Part shown: piece by piece, positions 5,359-5,411 of the stretch | How the letters are laid out: every line of letters starts with the position of its first letter | Position numbering within the stretch: position 1 is the stretch's first letter | NCBI GenBank assembly: GCA_900553655.1 | Contig: USEQ01000106.1 | Location: forward strand, 1 to 5,411 | DNA: 5,411 nt | Direction of reading: 5' to 3' | Source of the DNA: an uncultured Slackia sp. | GTDB taxonomy: Bacteria; Actinomycetota; Coriobacteriia; Coriobacteriales; Eggerthellaceae | The notes under the pieces: model-generated | Databases searched by the model: none | The model's input: only the letters and a program-made list of their open reading frames with translations | Told to the model about the DNA's origin: nothing | Program-made: the position numbers and the translations under genes

Positions 5359-5411
5359 TTAGTCGTTCCACATCTCAGGATGGATGAGGGTGTCGTCCTT
5401 GACACGGTTCG
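5359..5411 (-). CDS. C-terminal end of an unidentified protein, cut by the window edge
   Basis: Reading the - strand from the edge, the frame that ends in TAA at 5359-5361 encodes NRVKDDTLIHPEMWND as its last 16 residues. A terminator follows 51 nt later, which supports a true gene end. Sixteen residues are too few to name a family. A C-terminus rich in Asp, with no basic or hydrophobic tail, fits a soluble enzyme better than another membrane carrier, but that is only a guess. Confidence 0.6.
   Translation of the reverse strand, partial: NRVKDDTLIHPEMWND

Overview
The window looks like a piece of a bacterial chromosome with mid-range base composition, roughly half G+C by eye. It holds one partial gene at each edge and four complete genes between them. 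Protein style (acidic, Ala/Gly-rich, many GCC/GAC/CGC codons), the EamA-type and ProP-like transporters, single-gene units and strong hairpin terminators all fit an anaerobic actinobacterium of the Coriobacteriia/Eggerthellaceae type. This is inference from style, since there is no rRNA or marker gene here. I see no mobile element, CRISPR array, tRNA or rRNA.

Layout, left to right. (1) 1-507, + strand: the C-terminal two thirds of a polar amino acid ABC transporter ATPase. (2) 508-684: convergent intergenic region with three consecutive hairpins, the last a strong bidirectional intrinsic terminator. (3) 685-1326, - strand: TetR/AcrR-type repressor, with a palindrome sitting in its apparent promoter. 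(4) 1327-1555: intergenic; the promoter/operator of the repressor and a good - strand terminator for the next gene. (5) 1556-2914, - strand: 12-helix MFS transporter of the metabolite:H+ symporter (ProP/KgtP-like) group. (6) 2915-3212: leader with a candidate promoter overlapped by an 8-bp-arm palindrome. (7) 3213-3773, - strand: a soluble protein I do not recognise. (8) 3774-3971: leader with two inverted repeats, and the hairpin after the next gene. (9) 3972-5108, - strand: EamA/DMT-family 10-helix transporter with a perfect Shine-Dalgarno and a consensus -35 box. (10) 5273-5307: strong - strand terminator for the gene that enters from the right edge, of which only the last 16 codons (5359-5411) are visible.

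How the genes work together: the four - strand genes are co-directional but each is followed by its own hairpin and preceded by its own leader of about 165-300 bp, so they read as separately transcribed units, not one operon. The common theme is transport: an amino-acid ABC system, a proton-coupled carboxylate/osmolyte-type carrier and a drug/metabolite-type carrier, with one local TetR repressor. Nothing in the sequence ties the unknown protein to a transporter beyond adjacency. I did not find clear evidence of a new multi-gene system; the observations most worth following are the hairpin array at 536-669, the promoter-embedded palindromes, and the unrecognised 186-residue protein.
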